64,000 bases of DNA from Streptococcus sp. X13SY08. GTDB taxonomy: Bacteria > Bacillota > Bacilli > Lactobacillales > Streptococcaceae. The DNA is taken from NCBI RefSeq assembly GCF_001182825.2, contig NZ_LFYO02000002.1, positions 434,001 through 498,000 of the forward strand, given 5' to 3'. Position 1 is the first letter of the stretch; every line of letters begins with the position of its first letter. A program made the translations under genes and the position numbers. This document shows positions 20,055-29,960 of the stretch, piece after piece. Under the pieces are notes generated by a model. That model saw only the letters and a program-made list of their open reading frames with translations. It did no database searches and had not been told where the DNA came from.

Positions 20055-20842
20055 TTGGATTTGCAAGCAGTTTAAGAGAAAACCCTATTTGGGTCCTATT
20101 GTTGATTTCCCACTTTCTCTCTGATTTCCATCTTCAGAGTCAGCAGGTGGCAGACCGAAAAGGTCACGACCGCCATTTCCTCATGATTCATTTGATAGGT
20201 GTGGTTCTGCCATTGATTTTTCTTGTTTTCTTACAATTCCAACTTTGGTGGATAGCTATCCTCATTTTTCTTAGTCACACGCTCTTAGATTTATTTAAAG
20301 GAAAAATAGCAAAACTTTTCTGCCTCAACCGCCAGAAAAGTTTTGCATTGGATCAGATTCTACATCTTGCTATGATCCTCTTTCTAAGTCAATTTACTGC
20401 AGAATGGGGCCTTCCCATCTGGTTAGAAGTTAAATGGCTCAATCTCATTCTCTTTCTAGTGCTCATTACCAAGCCGACTAATATCGCCTTTCGGATATTT
20501 TTCCAGAAATATCAGCCTGAAGAAGACAACAAAATGGATACCATTCCAGGTGCAGGAGCGGCTATTGGTTTTCTGGAGCGAATTATCATTGGAATCTGTA
20601 TTGTTTTTGGTCAGTTTACGTCCATTGGGCTTGTATTTACCGCAAAATCCATCGCCCGCTATAATAAAATTTCTGAAAATCCAGCCTTCGCTGAATATTA
20701 TCTCATCGGCTCACTCTTTAGTATCTTAAGTGTCTTAATAGCCGCCTGGTGCTATACTAGTTTTATTCTATTAGAAAGATTTGTGGGAGTTTCTCCCGAA
20801 GAGGTATTAGTGATTGTCTCAAGAAAAAGCAAATTATATTAA
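20051..20842 (+). CDS. DUF3307 membrane protein
   Basis: 263 residues with about seven hydrophobic segments. The N-terminal half has the DUF3307 pattern: [19 protein letters not shown], a His-rich [12 protein letters not shown], and [11 protein letters not shown]. The ATG lies in the last codons of satD (ATGA overlap), so it is coupled with SatD, a pairing that is common in Firmicutes. The function is unknown. The last residues overlap the start of trmFO by 29 bp. Confidence 0.8.
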   Translation: MIGFASSLRENPIWVLLLISHFLSDFHLQSQQVADRKGHDRHFLMIHLIGVVLPLIFLVFLQFQLWWIAILIFLSHTLLDLFKGKIAKLFCLNRQKSFALDQILHLAMILFLSQFTAEWGLPIWLEVKWLNLILFLVLITKPTNIAFRIFFQKYQPEEDNKMDTIPGAGAAIGFLERIIIGICIVFGQFTSIGLVFTAKSIARYNKISENPAFAEYYLIGSLFSILSVLIAAWCYTSFILLERFVGVSPEEVLVIVSRKSKLY

Positions 20843-22157
20843 CGTCATTGGTGCTGGTCTAGCCGGTTCCGAAGCAGCTTATCAGATTGCAAAGCGTGGT
20901 ATTCCTGTCAAATTGTATGAAATGCGTGGTGTTAAGCCAACTCCTCAGCATAAAACGGCTAATTTTGGGGAATTGGTGTGTTCGAATTCCTTCCGTGGGG
21001 ATAGTTTAACCAATGCAGTAGGTCTTTTAAAAGAAGAAATGCGTCGTTTGGATTCCATTATTTTGCGTAACGGCGAAGCTCATCGAGTGCCTGCTGGTGG
21101 CGCTATGGCAGTAGACCGCGAAGGTTACGCGGAAGCTGTAACAGCAGAGCTAGAAAATCATCCTCTAATCGAGGTCATTCGCGGAGAGATAACAGAAATC
21201 CCATCTGATGCCATCACTGTTATTGCAACTGGACCATTGACATCAGATGCTCTGGCTGAAAAAATTCATGCCTTGAATGGTGGCGATGGATTTTATTTCT
21301 ATGATGCAGCAGCTCCTATCATTGACAAGTCAACGATTGATATGAGTAAAGTTTATCTCAAATCACGCTACGATAAAGGCGAAGCTGCCTATCTCAACTG
21401 TCCAATGACAAAAGAAGAGTTTATGAATTTCCATGAGGCTTTGACAACAGCCGAAGAAGCTCCACTTAATTCTTTTGAAAAAGAAAAGTATTTTGAAGGC
21501 TGTATGCCTATTGAAGTGATGGCAAAACGTGGTATTAAAACCATGCTTTATGGACCGATGAAACCGGTTGGTTTAGAATACCCGGATGACTACCAAGGAC
21601 CGCGTGATGGCGAGTTTAAGACACCCTACGCTGTTGTTCAGCTTCGCCAAGACAATGCGGCTGGCAGTCTCTATAATATCGTTGGGTTCCAAACCCATCT
21701 CAAATGGGGTGAGCAAAAACGTGTCTTCCAAATGATTCCCGGTCTTGAAAATGCCGACTTTGTTCGTTATGGTGTCATGCACCGCAATTCCTACATGGAT
21801 TCTCCAAATCTTTTGACGCAGACCTTCCGCTCTAAATCCAATCCAAATCTTTTCTTTGCTGGACAAATGACAGGTGTTGAAGGTTATGTGGAATCTGCCG
21901 CTTCAGGCCTTGTAGCTGGTATCAATGCCGCTCGTCTCTTCAAAGAAAAAGAAGCGGTCGTTTTCCCACATACGACCGCTATCGGAAGCCTCCCTTACTA
22001 CGTGACGCACGCAGAGAGCAAGCATTTCCAACCAATGAATGTTAACTTCGGTATTATTAAAGAATTAGAAGGTCCACGCATCCGTGATAAGAAAGCACGC
22101 TATGAAGCCATTGCTGAACGCTCATTAGCAGACTTAGAAGACTATCTCACTATTTGA
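20814..22157 (+). CDS. trmFO: tRNA uridine-54 C5-methyltransferase (folate-dependent)
   Basis: 447 residues. Uses methylene-tetrahydrofolate and FAD to make ribothymidine at position 54 of tRNA. Seen: N-terminal FAD-binding [37 protein letters not shown], and [18 protein letters not shown] near the C-terminus. The only start that keeps the complete N-terminus is a TTG at 20814, inside the 3' end of the DUF3307 gene, with GAAGAGG upstream. A rare start codon and overlap suggest translational coupling. Intact otherwise. Confidence 0.9.
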   Translation: MSQEKANYINVIGAGLAGSEAAYQIAKRGIPVKLYEMRGVKPTPQHKTANFGELVCSNSFRGDSLTNAVGLLKEEMRRLDSIILRNGEAHRVPAGGAMAVDREGYAEAVTAELENHPLIEVIRGEITEIPSDAITVIATGPLTSDALAEKIHALNGGDGFYFYDAAAPIIDKSTIDMSKVYLKSRYDKGEAAYLNCPMTKEEFMNFHEALTTAEEAPLNSFEKEKYFEGCMPIEVMAKRGIKTMLYGPMKPVGLEYPDDYQGPRDGEFKTPYAVVQLRQDNAAGSLYNIVGFQTHLKWGEQKRVFQMIPGLENADFVRYGVMHRNSYMDSPNLLTQTFRSKSNPNLFFAGQMTGVEGYVESAASGLVAGINAARLFKEKEAVVFPHTTAIGSLPYYVTHAESKHFQPMNVNFGIIKELEGPRIRDKKARYEAIAERSLADLEDYLTI

Positions 22158-22184
22158 TCATAGCAAAATGAAGGAGAGTCCCTT

Positions 22185-22613
22185 ATGATTAGAGGCTTGC
22201 AAAAAGAAGATGTTGAGCATCTCGACCAAGCCTTTGTTGAGCAAGGATGGGAATCGCTTCTAAGCATTTTACAGCAATACCTAATAGAAATTCAAAACAA
22301 AGAACGCCTAGTGCTTATTGATGTGGAAGAGGGACAATATCGTGGTTATATTACCCTAGTGTTTCATCCACAGCATGGACCTTGTGCTTTAAAATATTTT
22401 CCTGAAATTGTAGACTTTAATGTCTTTGAAAAGTACCAAGGCCAAGGTGTTGGTTGCAAGCTTTTAAGTGAAATGTTATTCGATGGAAGTGATCCAACGA
22501 TAGATTTTGCAGTGCCAAAAGCTGAACAAAAAATTCCAATGTTCCCAGAGCCACTTTCTCGCATAATCAGGCGCTCCCCGACCAAATCAGATAACCTCGG
22601 CGGCTGGACTTGA
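22185..22613 (+). pseudogene. GNAT acetyltransferase, 3' end replaced
   Basis: Starts at ATG 22185 after AAGGAGAG. The N-terminal 90 residues are GNAT-like, ending with the acetyl-CoA loop region VFEKYQGQGVGCKLL. After that the sequence no longer resembles the fold, and from about 22545 it runs into antisense of the neighbouring LysR gene (PLSRIIRRSPTKSD is the reverse of LysR coding sequence). So the 3' ends of two convergent genes have been lost together. Confidence 0.65.
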
Positions 22614-23076
22614 AAATTATGATTCATTGCTGCAACAGCAATAAAATCCTCTGTCTTTAAAAGCCGAACATCGTAATCCCGCTCATCAAATTATTCTAGA
22701 AGAGTCAAGAGTCTGGTTATTTTTATAATGAATGACAATATTTGTCTCTGGATGTGCCTGAATGTAGCGAACCATGGTAGACGCCAATGTAAACTCTCCA
22801 ATAGTCATAGTGAGACCGAATGTCAATTGTTGTTGCTCTTTCGCTAGCTCTTTTAACTCCTGCGCAATCCGATTTTCATCGTTATGAATGGTCTGAAAGG
22901 CTGCAAATAAGCGGTTACCAGCTCTAGTTAGTTGCAGATTTCTAGCTTGTCGGATGAATAAAGGAACACCATATTTATCCTCTAAGAATTTGATATGATG
23001 AGACACAGTCGGCTGCCGTTGTGAAATTCATATGGTCACAGACTTTTAAAAAGGTCTCAATTCGAAAATCCAACAT
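22545..23076 (-). pseudogene. LysR family regulator, broken
   Basis: Start ATG 23076: MLDFRIETFLKVCDHMNFTTAAD, the LysR helix-turn-helix start. About 9 codons before QPTVSHHIKFLEDKYG are lost out of frame (near 23025). The dimerisation helix and the start of the effector domain follow to 22686, where another short loss and stop occur; a downstream piece (DERDYDVRLLKTEDFIAVAAMNH ... ERLIMRESGSG) continues to the junction with the GNAT gene near 22545. It faces the YeiH-like gene, so it was probably that gene's regulator. Confidence 0.7.
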
Positions 23077-23185
23077 ATATTCCTCTTTATCATTACCTAT
23101 ATTTATGGAGCTATCAAAAATTGTCATTTTATTTTATCACAAAAATAGCTTATAATACAATAACAACTGAATCATGGAGGTTTTT

Positions 23186-24080
23186 ATGAATTATTGGAAA
23201 GAACGTTCCTGGGGACTGGTACTTTGCTTCCTCATTGGCATTCTTAGTCACCTTTTAGGGAAGTCCTTCCCCATCATCGGTGGCGCTGTTTTTGCTATTT
23301 TGCTAGGAATGATAGTTGGACCATACTTTAGCACGCGAGAGAAGTTTCAACCCGGCATTAAGTACACATCCAAAAAAATATTGCAATATGCTGTGATTTT
23401 ACTTCAACCATAACCGTCGCCTTATTGACAGCTTATGCACTCCATAAGTGGTGGAAAATACCTGCTACTATTTCGACCTTGATTGGTGTTGGTTCTTCTA
23501 TCTGTGGAGGATCTGCGATTGCTGCAACAGCACCTGTTATTGATGCTAAGGACGAAGAAGTAGCACAAGCCATTTCTGTTATTTTCTTCTTCAATGTGCT
23601 TGCTGCTCTGCTTTTCCCACAGCAGTCAACGATACCTCATCTGTTACAGCGACGGCTGCAACCTGGGATAGCCTCTACCACTTGGGAACACAGACTCTGG
23701 ACAAGGCAGTCATCGTTAAGTTGACTCGTACATTGGCCATCATTCCTATTACACTTGGACTTGCTTTTCTGAAAAGTCGCAAGGAAACAGGCACAAAAGT
23801 TTCTATTAAGCACGCTTTCCCAACTTTCATCCTTTTCTTCATTCTAGCTAGCCTAATAACAACTATAGCTACAGGAGCAGGAGTAGATGAAGCAGCATTT
23901 GTACCGCTCAAAGATTTATCCAAATTTTTCATCATCATGGCTATGGCTGCTATTGGTCTTAATACTAATCTGATTCGTTTGATTAAAAAAGGTGGTCGTC
24001 CCATTTTGATGGGTATGTTCTGTTGGCTCGCCATTACCATCGTAACTATTTTCTTGCAAAAATGGATTGGATTGATTTAA
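23186..24080 (+). pseudogene. YeiH family (UPF0324) putative sulfate exporter, broken
   Basis: Start ATG 23186 with GGAGG upstream. The N-terminus GLVLCFLIGILSHLLGK and the motif [17 protein letters not shown] are typical of YeiH membrane proteins. Two out-of-frame losses are visible. Near 23408 ILLQ jumps to [15 protein letters not shown]; near 23620 LLFP jumps to [19 protein letters not shown], leaving out a segment that family members have between. The last part (23682-24080) is a clean C-terminus with several helices. Preceded by a divergent LysR gene, as is usual for this family. Confidence 0.8.
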
Positions 24081-24089
24081 AATCTTCAC

Positions 24090-24129
24090 TACGCAACAAA
24101 AAGACTCACATGAGTCTTTTTGTTGCGTA
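24090..24129. terminator. Long bidirectional terminator between convergent yeiH-like and xerS
   Basis: A near-perfect palindrome with 19-base arms (TACGCAACAAAAAGACTCA and its complement), lying exactly between the plus-strand and minus-strand gene blocks. Confidence 0.85.
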
Positions 24130-24145
24130 ATTTATATTATGTAAA

Positions 24146-25152
24146 CTATAGGTTGTCCAAAGCATTTTTTTGCTCATCATTAACAATATGAGTATATAGA
24201 TCCGTAACTTGAGTATTGGCATGTCCAAGCTGGTGACTGACCAGAACTTGGGATTTTGTGGCATCGTAGAGTCTGGTAGCAAGTGTGTGACGTAGTTTAT
24301 GGGGCGTCACACGAATTTTGAAGTCGGCAGAATACTTAGCCACCATCTTTTCAATGCTAGAAGCATCCATTCGATTAGGAATGCCACGGTATTCCGATAA
24401 AAAGAAAGCTGTATCGGTCTTTTCTGTCTTATAGCGAACTTGACGGATAGCAGTATAGGCTTCTAGGTAAGGCTTAGCAAAGCTGGCTACATTGACAGAA
24501 TCCCGTTTGCCACCTTTTCGTGTGACATCGATGATCATCATCTTCAGATTGACATCTCGCAAGTCTAGATTGACAGCTTCTGATAAACGAACACCGGAGG
24601 CTAACAGAAGAGCCAAAATTGCTAAATCACGTTCTTTATTTTTTCGGAAAGATGACTTAGCACGGTTAGACAATTTGTTTTCATATTCACAATCTACATA
24701 TTCTAAAAACTCCATGGTCTCATCACCTAGACTTTTTTCATGACATTTCGATAAAAATAAGGCTCGCCTTGCTCGTTTTCAACCTCCTCGGTTAAATACT
24801 TGTAGAGACTGGATAATGCCGACAAAGTGCGGTTAATAGTGGTCTGTGAGACACCATTTTGTGTCGTATTGGCATTCAAAAGAGGTCGTTCACGTAGATA
24901 GAGAATAAAGGATTCCATATCTTTCTTGGTCAAATTTTCTAAGGTATCCAGCCCAATATCAGCAATTTTTGTCACCTGAACAATATCTGCGTCCAAAAGC
25001 CATTCAAAAAATCGACGATATTCTTTCAAGTATTCATAGAGCGTTGTAAAACTGTACGGTACAGACAATTTAGATTGGTAATAATCCAGGACATACCAAG
25101 GCATGAGGACTTTTAATTCCTCAATTTTTTCTAGTAATAATTCACGTCTCAT
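24146..25152 (-). pseudogene. xerS: Tyrosine recombinase XerS, internally deleted
   Basis: XerS is the single chromosome-dimer resolvase of streptococci. The N-terminal core-binding domain (MRREL... to FYRNVMKKV) starts at ATG 25152. The catalytic domain is complete: [32 protein letters not shown] with the Arg, His-x-x-Arg, His and Tyr residues. Between them VMKKV is followed by a TAG, and [11 protein letters not shown] resumes in another frame; about 21 linker residues present in other XerS proteins (from memory) are absent. The dif_SL site lies 52 bp upstream. Loss of this gene would leave dimers unresolved, so the gap may be a sequence error. Confidence 0.9.
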
Positions 25153-25204
25153 CACATTTTCCTCATCGTTCTTTATAGTAGAAGTATAACACACCCTTAC
25201 CTAT

Positions 25205-25235
25205 TTTTCAAGAAAATTATAGTTTTTCGGAAAGA
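25205..25235. other. dif_SL chromosome dimer resolution site
   Basis: On the minus strand the 31 bases run TCTTTCCGAAAAACTATA and then ATTTTCTTGAAAA, which match the streptococcal/lactococcal dif_SL site known to be recombined by XerS. Its position just upstream of xerS is the same as in other streptococci. It also marks the change in gene orientation in this window. Confidence 0.9.
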
Positions 25236-25284
25236 TGTTGCAAAGAATGGTATTGTATTGGTGACATCAATGGTTCCATAAAGA

Positions 25285-25326
25285 TATAAAAAGTTTGCGT
25301 AAATATGATTACGCAAACTTTTTATA
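25285..25326. terminator. Long terminator after ffh
   Basis: Perfect 18-base arms (TATAAAAAGTTTGCGTAA and complement) around a 6-base loop, between the ends of ffh and the dif site; T-rich on both strands. Confidence 0.85.
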
Positions 25327-25368
25327 AAATATAAGTAAATTAGTGTTTTCAGAACGAATATTTATTCT

Positions 25369-26861
25369 TTATTTGCGTTTCTTTTTGGCTTTTTTGATTT
25401 TGTTGGCTTGGCGTTTCATAGCTGATTTCATAGCAAACTCTCCGATTTTACCTTTGAGTCCACCACCAAACATCTGACTCATATCTGGCATACCAGCTCC
25501 GCCCATCATTCCTTCAAGTGCTGACAGATCAGGCACCCCCCCCATTCCCATATCGGGCATATTTGGCATATTCTTGGGGAGATTGTTTGGGTTAATGCCC
25601 ATTTGTTTCATCATTTTGTTCATATCGCCAGACATAACGCCTTGCATCATAGTTTTAGCTTGATTAAAGTCCTTGATGAATTTATTGACATCTACAAAGC
25701 TATTTCCAGAGCCAGTCGCAATACGGCGGCGACGACTCGGCGACAACAAATCTGGATTCTCACGTTCAGCTGGTGTCATGGAAGACACAATAGCACGTTT
25801 ACGAGCGATTTCTTTCTCATCTACCTTAAGATTTGCCAGAGCGGGATTTCCAGCCATACCAGGAAGCATTTTCAATAAGTCTTCCATTGGTCCCATACTT
25901 TGGACTTGGTCTAACTGGTCGATGAAGTCATTGAAATCAAACGTATTTTCCCGCATTTTTTCCGCGAGTTCCAATGATTTTTTCTCATCATATTCGTGTG
26001 AAGCCTTCTCAATCAGTGTCAGCAAGTCACCCATACCCAAGATGCGTGAAGACATACGGTCTGGATGGAAGGTTTCAATGTCGGTAATTTTCTCGCCTGT
26101 ACCTGTAAATTTAATGGGTTTGCCAGTAATTTCGCGTATGGAAAGAGCCGCACCACCACGGGTGTCACCGTCAATCTTGGTTAGGACAACCCCTGTAATG
26201 TCCAATTGTTCATTAAATTCACGAGCAACATTGGCAGCCTCTTGACCAATCATAGAATCCACGACGAGTAGGATTTCGTTTGGTTGTGCTAACGCTTTAA
26301 CATCACGCAATTCTTGCATGAGTTTTTCGTCAATTTGTAAACGTCCAGCCGTATCAATCAGCACATAATCATGATGATCCGCGCGAGCTTTTTCTAAACC
26401 TTGACGCACAATCTCAACTGCCGCTACTTCTGTCCCCAAATCAAAGACAGGCACATTGTCATCGGGCGAGCCTGCTCTTCCTTGATCAGCTTATTGGCCA
26501 ATTTCCCAGCAAAAGTTGTTTTACCAGCACCTTGCAGACCAACCATCATGATAATAGTTGGAATTTTTGGTGATGTTTCAATCTTTGCAGTTTCTGAACC
26601 AAGAATTTCTGTTAATTCTTCATTCACAATCTTGATAATTTGTTGTGATGCATCTAGCGTATCAATGATTTCATGCCCAACTGCACGCTCATGCACGCGT
26701 TTAATAAATGTTTTGACAACAGGAAGTGCCACATCGGCTTCAAGAAGAGCCATGCGGATTTCCTTGGTTACTTCCTGAACTTCCTTCTCAGAAAACTTTC
26801 CTTTTCGACGTAGATTTTTAAAAACGCCCTGTAGACGCTCCGTTAAACTTTCAAATGCCAT
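25369..26861 (-). pseudogene. ffh: Signal recognition particle GTPase Ffh, internally deleted
   Basis: Ffh binds signal peptides and 4.5S RNA and is essential in most bacteria. Start ATG 26861 (MAFESLTERLQGVFKNLR). The NG domain has the P-loop MMVGLQGAGKTTFAGKLA, then after EEQARP the frame breaks; NVPVFDLGTEVAAVEIVR resumes in another frame. The lost part, about 22 residues, contains the conserved DxYRPAA box. Downstream DTAGRLQIDEKLM, TKIDGDTRGGA and the methionine-rich M domain with GSGNSFVDVN and the basic tail are intact to 25369. Neighbour ylxM upstream is the usual partner. Confidence 0.92.
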
Positions 26862-27160
26862 AATGTATGATACAAAGAACGTAAAATGCGAATAAATTTC
26901 AGGAGATTGGCGTAAGATGTTGCGCATCTAAGACAATCAATCTAAATTTCGAGCATTTAGTTCGTGTTCAAACCTCACGAACTTGTTCATTTCCTTTCAA
27001 GTGTTATTACGGAATCTATTGAGCTTGTGGCCCGTATTCAATTCCTCTCTGTAGTGTAGAAAAGGCTAAACCCATTAGGGCTGGACATTTTCTTTTCGTT
27101 GTTATAAAAGTTGAATACAGCTTATCATTCTGTATTCAATATCTTTAGTCAATTTCTTTT
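26862..27160. other. ylxM-ffh intergenic region with two inverted repeats
   Basis: About 300 bp without a gene. It holds GTTCGTG/CACGAAC (26960-26982) and TTGAATACAG/CTGTATTCAA (27111-27139); the latter lies 22 bp after ylxM and could attenuate transcription between ylxM and ffh. In most streptococci the two genes are closer (from memory), so the insert is worth comparing. Confidence 0.4.
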
Positions 27161-27493
27161 CTAATCTCTGTTATCAATACTAGATAGAACAGTAATTTTA
27201 TCCTGAAGGAAAGTATCCTCAGGATAATTTGCGGTGATTTCATCAAATATCTGGCTTCGCACAATGTAATCAGAGTACATGTGTAGCTTCATCTCATAAT
27301 CTTCAAGAATCTTTTCCGTACGCTTGATATTATCATAAACTGCCTGACGACTGACACCAAACTCTTCAGCAATTTCTGCAAGACTGTAATCATCCGCATA
27401 GTAAAGCTCAATATAATTCATTTGTTTGCCCGTCAAAAGCGCAGCATAAAATTCAAAAAGCGCGTTCATTCGATTGGTTTTTTCAATTTCCAT
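27161..27493 (-). CDS. ylxM: YlxM, putative SRP-associated DNA-binding protein
   Basis: 110 residues with a sigma-70 region 4-like helix-turn-helix: [28 protein letters not shown]. The family stimulates or regulates the SRP pathway and is encoded next to ffh, as here. Start at ATG 27493; downstream lies an inverted repeat and the ffh gene. Intact. Confidence 0.9.
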   Translation of the reverse strand: MEIEKTNRMNALFEFYAALLTGKQMNYIELYYADDYSLAEIAEEFGVSRQAVYDNIKRTEKILEDYEMKLHMYSDYIVRSQIFDEITANYPEDTFLQDKITVLSSIDNRD

Positions 27494-27579
27494 AAGCTTT
27501 ATTCTACCATATTTCTACGGTTTTTAATAGAGAAAGATGAAGCAAAGGAATTTTATTGACATAATAAAATATATGAAAA

Positions 27580-28278
27580 CTAGTGATTTTCCAAATAAAA
27601 TTCAAATCGATCTCCGACATATTGACTGCGGACATATTCAAAGGGTTGACCATCAGAAAAATAGGAAATCTGTGTCAGTGCTAAAATAGCATGACCTTTT
27701 TTAATGCCTAGATAGTCTGCCACTCGTTCGCTGGCTGTTTTAGCATAGATGGTCTGCTGACTCCTCCCAATTTCATAACCACTATCCATCAAAGTTTTGA
27801 AGAAATGCTCCGTCACATCAGTCTGTTTTGCATGGCGAATAAGGAATTCTGGGATAGAAGCTGTCTCAAAAACTAAAGGAAGCTGACCAGCAAAACGAAC
27901 TCGTTCCATGCGAATCACATATTCATTGGGCTTTAACTGTAAATACTGAATTTCCGTTTCACTCGCTAACCGTTTTTGATAGGAAATCAGGCGTGTAGAA
28001 GGCTGTTTGCCTTGCGAACGCACAATTTCTGTAAAACTAGTAGTTCCACGCATCTTCTCCTGAACACGCGTGCTAGCTACATAGGTTCCTGAGCCAACTT
28101 TTCGTTCCAGTACGCCTTCTTCTACCAACAAAGTAACAGCTTGGCGCAAGGTCATCCTACTGACACCGAATTGGTCGGCTAAATCCCGTTCACTTGGTAG
28201 ACGTTCTCCAATTTTCCAAATTTTTTGTTCGATTTCATCCTTAATTTGATCGTGTATCTTTATATACGCTGGGATCAT
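27580..28278 (-). CDS. GntR family regulator (HutC/UTRA type)
   Basis: 232 residues. N-terminal winged helix with the GntR signature GERLPSERDLADQFGVSRMTLRQAVTLL and a C-terminal UTRA ligand-binding domain (VIRMERVRFAGQLPLVFETASIP; EYVRSQYVGDRFEFYLE). UTRA regulators of this type often sense sugar phosphates, but the ligand here is unknown. The gene lies downstream of the beta-helix surface protein on the same strand. Intact. Confidence 0.88.
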   Translation of the reverse strand: MIPAYIKIHDQIKDEIEQKIWKIGERLPSERDLADQFGVSRMTLRQAVTLLVEEGVLERKVGSGTYVASTRVQEKMRGTTSFTEIVRSQGKQPSTRLISYQKRLASETEIQYLQLKPNEYVIRMERVRFAGQLPLVFETASIPEFLIRHAKQTDVTEHFFKTLMDSGYEIGRSQQTIYAKTASERVADYLGIKKGHAILALTQISYFSDGQPFEYVRSQYVGDRFEFYLENH

Positions 28279-28352
28279 GATAACCTCTTTTTTACATAAA
28301 TCTAATTTTATCTTTATTGTAACATAATTTTATCAGAGTAGAATGCAATGCT

Positions 28353-29824
28353 TTATTGAATAGTATTATTTTCAGATACAAAGGTGGAATTGGGACTAAA
28401 ATGGATAGGTTGCAATACCCAAAGTGAACTATTCAAACGCGAAATCAGGGGACTCTGGAAGGTATTATGGTAAATATAAGCGTCTGTCACGCCTGACGAA
28501 TGCTGATGCTGACCGATACTTGGACCATAAGCGATAATATTGCCACTGACATCACGATATTCTTTAAAAATATTATTCGAAACAGTGATATTACTGCTGT
28601 TGTAAGCTACTTGATTATAGTCATTAAAGAACTCAGGATTTACATCTTTAATGATATTCGCATCCCAAATTCCATTATTACTAGATCTATCAAATTGAAT
28701 GGCTTCGGCATAATAATCATGCCCGTGCTCTGTTGGAAGAGGAATCTTATTCGTTAATTCGGGAGCAAATCCAATAAAAGCATTGCCCTCAAAAAGTGAA
28801 TTTTGCAAGCCACCTAGATCAAAAACATGTCCACCAGCTGGTTGTACCATAATAAATTGATTATGCCGAATCATCCAATCATCCCCATGATTCGTCATAA
28901 TCATAAAACTGGCACCTTTTGACAAATCTTCTGCTTCAAAAATCATATGAGACATCTGGAAATTTTTCACACCATCCGTCGCTTCTGGACCGGTAGGTAA
29001 ACCTAGCCAACGCACTTTCCCACTGACTTTTAAAGTAGTCTCATTTCCTAGAATTTCTGTATCAGATGGTAAAAGCTGATAGTCCGTCTCAAGTGTTTGA
29101 CTACCAATCAAGAAATGGCCACTAGTAAATTGCAAAATTGAATGTGGATTGTTTCTAGCATAATCAAATGATTGGCGGATAATAGCATCATTTTCCGCAG
29201 CTGTGTTCTCTTCTTTGAGATCAATGTGATAGGTTTTTCACAATTTTTTTGCTTCTACATGAGGAACGAGGAGCTTATCTAATTGAATATCATAATTATA
29301 TCCGCCGCCAACGCCAAGTGCGGTGTTGACATGAATATCTTTAATTTTCACTGCTAAAGTTAAAGTACGATAAAAACTTAAGTCGGTGCCATTGCCATCT
29401 AGACTTGTTGAAGCTTCTGGTGTAAGTTGAACCGTTTCTTCTTTGGCATATTGAGGTGGAGTCGGTGTGTGAAGCTCACTATCTCTCAATTGAGTCGCCT
29501 TCTCACCATTTGAAAAGGCGACAGTATAAAGGTAGTGTGGTTCTCCTTCGGCAGAAAAATCTATTGCTTTAACGGTCCCAATCCAGTTTTTATATTTCTT
29601 CGTTTTGCTATCTGAAACAGATAATTCAACTCTCTGTCCTTTTTTAAATTTGGGCTTTGACTGGGCCCACGCGAATGGAATGATTCTCTGGATATCCTGT
29701 TTTAAAGTTGGTAAATCAGTGACGTTTATGACAAAGACAATCGTACCGACAATGAGGCTTCCTAAAATCAGAAAATCAATCGGTCTAAAAAAACTCGGCG
29801 CTTTGCCCTTCGTTTTCTCTTCAT
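28353..29824 (-). pseudogene. Membrane-anchored right-handed beta-helix protein, broken
   Basis: Start ATG 29824 gives a basic KRKRRAKRRV tail; a frameshift in a seven-T run then leads to a membrane anchor, IDFLILGSLIVGTIVFVI, and an extracellular region. A TGA at 29236-29238 splits it once more (KKL*KTYHIDL). The main part (from about 29190) shows parallel beta-helix repeats such as NSLFEGNAFIGF, NGIWDANIIKDV and NITVSNNIFKEY, a fold often used by polysaccharide lyases and hydrolases. Exact enzyme and substrate not recognisable. Ends in TAA at 28353. Confidence 0.6.
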
Positions 29825-29960
29825 GGATTTTTCCTTTCTACAAACATTCTCTTATTTTATCAAAATTGTTAAATTTTAACTATTCTTACTGCAAAATGTT
29901 CGCATTTATGATAAAATGATTTCTAAGATTTTAAATTTTTTTGAATTTGAAAGGAAAATA

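Noticed and set aside
24146..25235. Phage or ICE integrase with attachment site
   Set aside because: The protein has XerS sequence throughout and the adjacent site is dif_SL. No other mobile element genes are nearby.
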